This document shows, piece after piece, positions 5,572 to 5,787 of a stretch of 5,787 nucleotides of DNA (its first letter is position 1; the number at the start of each line of letters is the position of its first letter). The DNA lies in the NCBI GenBank assembly GCA_946479205.1, contig CAMLFJ010000240.1:1-5787 (forward strand), in the 5' to 3' direction. The stretch is from an uncultured bacterium (GTDB lineage Bacteria; Methylomirabilota; Methylomirabilia; Rokubacteriales; CSP1-6). The translations under genes and the position numbers were made by a program. Under the pieces are notes generated by a model. It was not told where the DNA came from. It ran no database searches and saw only the letters and a program-made list of their open reading frames with translations.

Positions 5572-5787
5572 GCGCTCGTCTCCCCCGCCCGGCCCGTCCG
5601 AGGCTCGCGCCACTCCACCGCGCCGCCCGCACCCAGCACGCCGATCTTCCGGTAGCCGCGGGCCTCCAGGTCCTGCAGCTGCTTGCCGAGCCGCTTGGCC
5701 CGCGCCTCCAGCAGCACCTGCTTGCCCTGCTCGCGCAGGTCGCGGGCGAGGGCGAGCACCGGGCCCAGGGCCTCGGTCTCGTCGAAG
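5568..5787 (-). CDS. hisS: Histidyl-tRNA-synthetase-family protein, C-terminal end (HisS, or paralogue HisZ); 5' part outside window
   Basis: Only the last 72 residues are visible, beginning FDETEALGPVLALARDLREQ. They follow the alpha/beta pattern of the class IIa anticodon-binding domain at the C-terminus of HisRS: LALARDLREQGKQVLLEA, then RLGKQLQDLEARGYRKIGVLG, then VEWREPRTG, which aligns by eye with the usual GRSLKAQLxxAdxxGAxxxxilG and vxlRdlxTGeq blocks. The common hisS-aspS gene order supports HisS. Against it, the GRSLK-type motif is degraded to AKRLGK and the segment after IGVLG is several residues short. A HisZ-type regulatory subunit of ATP phosphoribosyltransferase is therefore possible. 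The stop TGA overlaps the aspS start (GTGA), so the two are probably translationally coupled. The N-terminal catalytic domain, needed to decide between HisS and HisZ, lies beyond the right edge. Confidence 0.6.
   Translation of the reverse strand, partial: FDETEALGPVLALARDLREQGKQVLLEARAKRLGKQLQDLEARGYRKIGVLGAGGAVEWREPRTGRAGETSA
5580..5586 (-). promoter_or_regulatory. Ribosome-binding site deciding the aspS start
   Basis: GGGGGAG on the minus strand, inside the end of the upstream gene, lies 8 bases before the GTG at 5571. Together with the 4-base stop/start overlap it favours that GTG over the in-frame GTG at 5613. Confidence 0.6.

Noticed and set aside
5572..5613. Upstream GTG at 5613 as the aspS start (610 residues)
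   Set aside because: It would overlap the upstream gene by 46 bases, lacks a well-placed ribosome-binding site and adds 14 residues of G/D/E-rich sequence. The GTG at 5571 has a GTGA overlap and GGGGGAG at the right distance.
2833..5655. Plus-strand open frame of 940 codons across phoH and aspS
   Set aside because: It runs antisense to two genes with unmistakable family motifs. Its translation is a compositionally biased string rich in H, R, L, V, E and G with no recognisable domain. Long antisense frames are expected in GC-rich genomes, where third-position G/C removes stops.
1..5787. CRISPR array, tRNA or rRNA gene, insertion sequence, phage or defence genes, or a new gene system
   Set aside because: No direct repeat array, cloverleaf, transposase-like protein or unexplained gene was seen. 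Apart from a few dozen intergenic bases, the whole window is accounted for by conserved housekeeping genes.

Overview
This is a high-GC bacterial housekeeping segment in which every credible gene lies on the minus strand, so it reads from right to left. In transcription order it holds the 3' end of a histidyl-tRNA-synthetase-family gene, aspS, phoH, ybeY, era, recO, and the 5' part of a single-chain glycyl-tRNA synthetase gene (glyQS). The first and last genes are cut by the window edges. The five genes between them are complete, with no frameshift or internal stop.

Layout. Positions 5787-3781 carry the two synthetase genes, joined by a 4-base GTGA stop/start overlap. After a 30-base gap comes phoH (3750-2764), then 14 bases to ybeY (2749-2273). 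ybeY and era share one base (TGATG), and era and recO are 1 base apart (TGACATG). Spacing this tight suggests one operon with translational coupling, especially for era and recO, which have no visible Shine-Dalgarno sequence. The only real break is the 71-base recO-glyQS gap (507-577). It holds a perfect 10-bp palindrome that resembles a dispersed REP-like element, and a -10-like TATCCT box so close to the glyQS ATG that a leaderless transcript is plausible.

How the genes work together. The theme is translation. PhoH (YbeZ type), YbeY and Era are all tied to small-subunit assembly and 16S rRNA 3'-end maturation. Three aminoacyl-tRNA synthetase genes (the His-family one, Asp and Gly) flank that block. 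RecO is the DNA-repair member that commonly travels with era. The AspRS carries the bacterial residue pair associated with relaxed tRNA specificity, which predicts that it also charges tRNA-Asn and works with GatCAB. In many bacteria pgpH lies between phoH and ybeY, and dgkA or cdd lies before era; none is present here.

Organism. The GC-rich codon use, bacterial-type AspRS, alpha2-type GlyRS and gene order fit a GC-rich soil or sediment lineage. Candidatus Rokubacteria/Methylomirabilota or a deltaproteobacterial relative are guesses; the window cannot settle it. I see no mobile genes, CRISPR array, RNA gene, phage or defence genes, and no undescribed multi-gene system. The points worth a second look are fine-scale ones within and between known genes.
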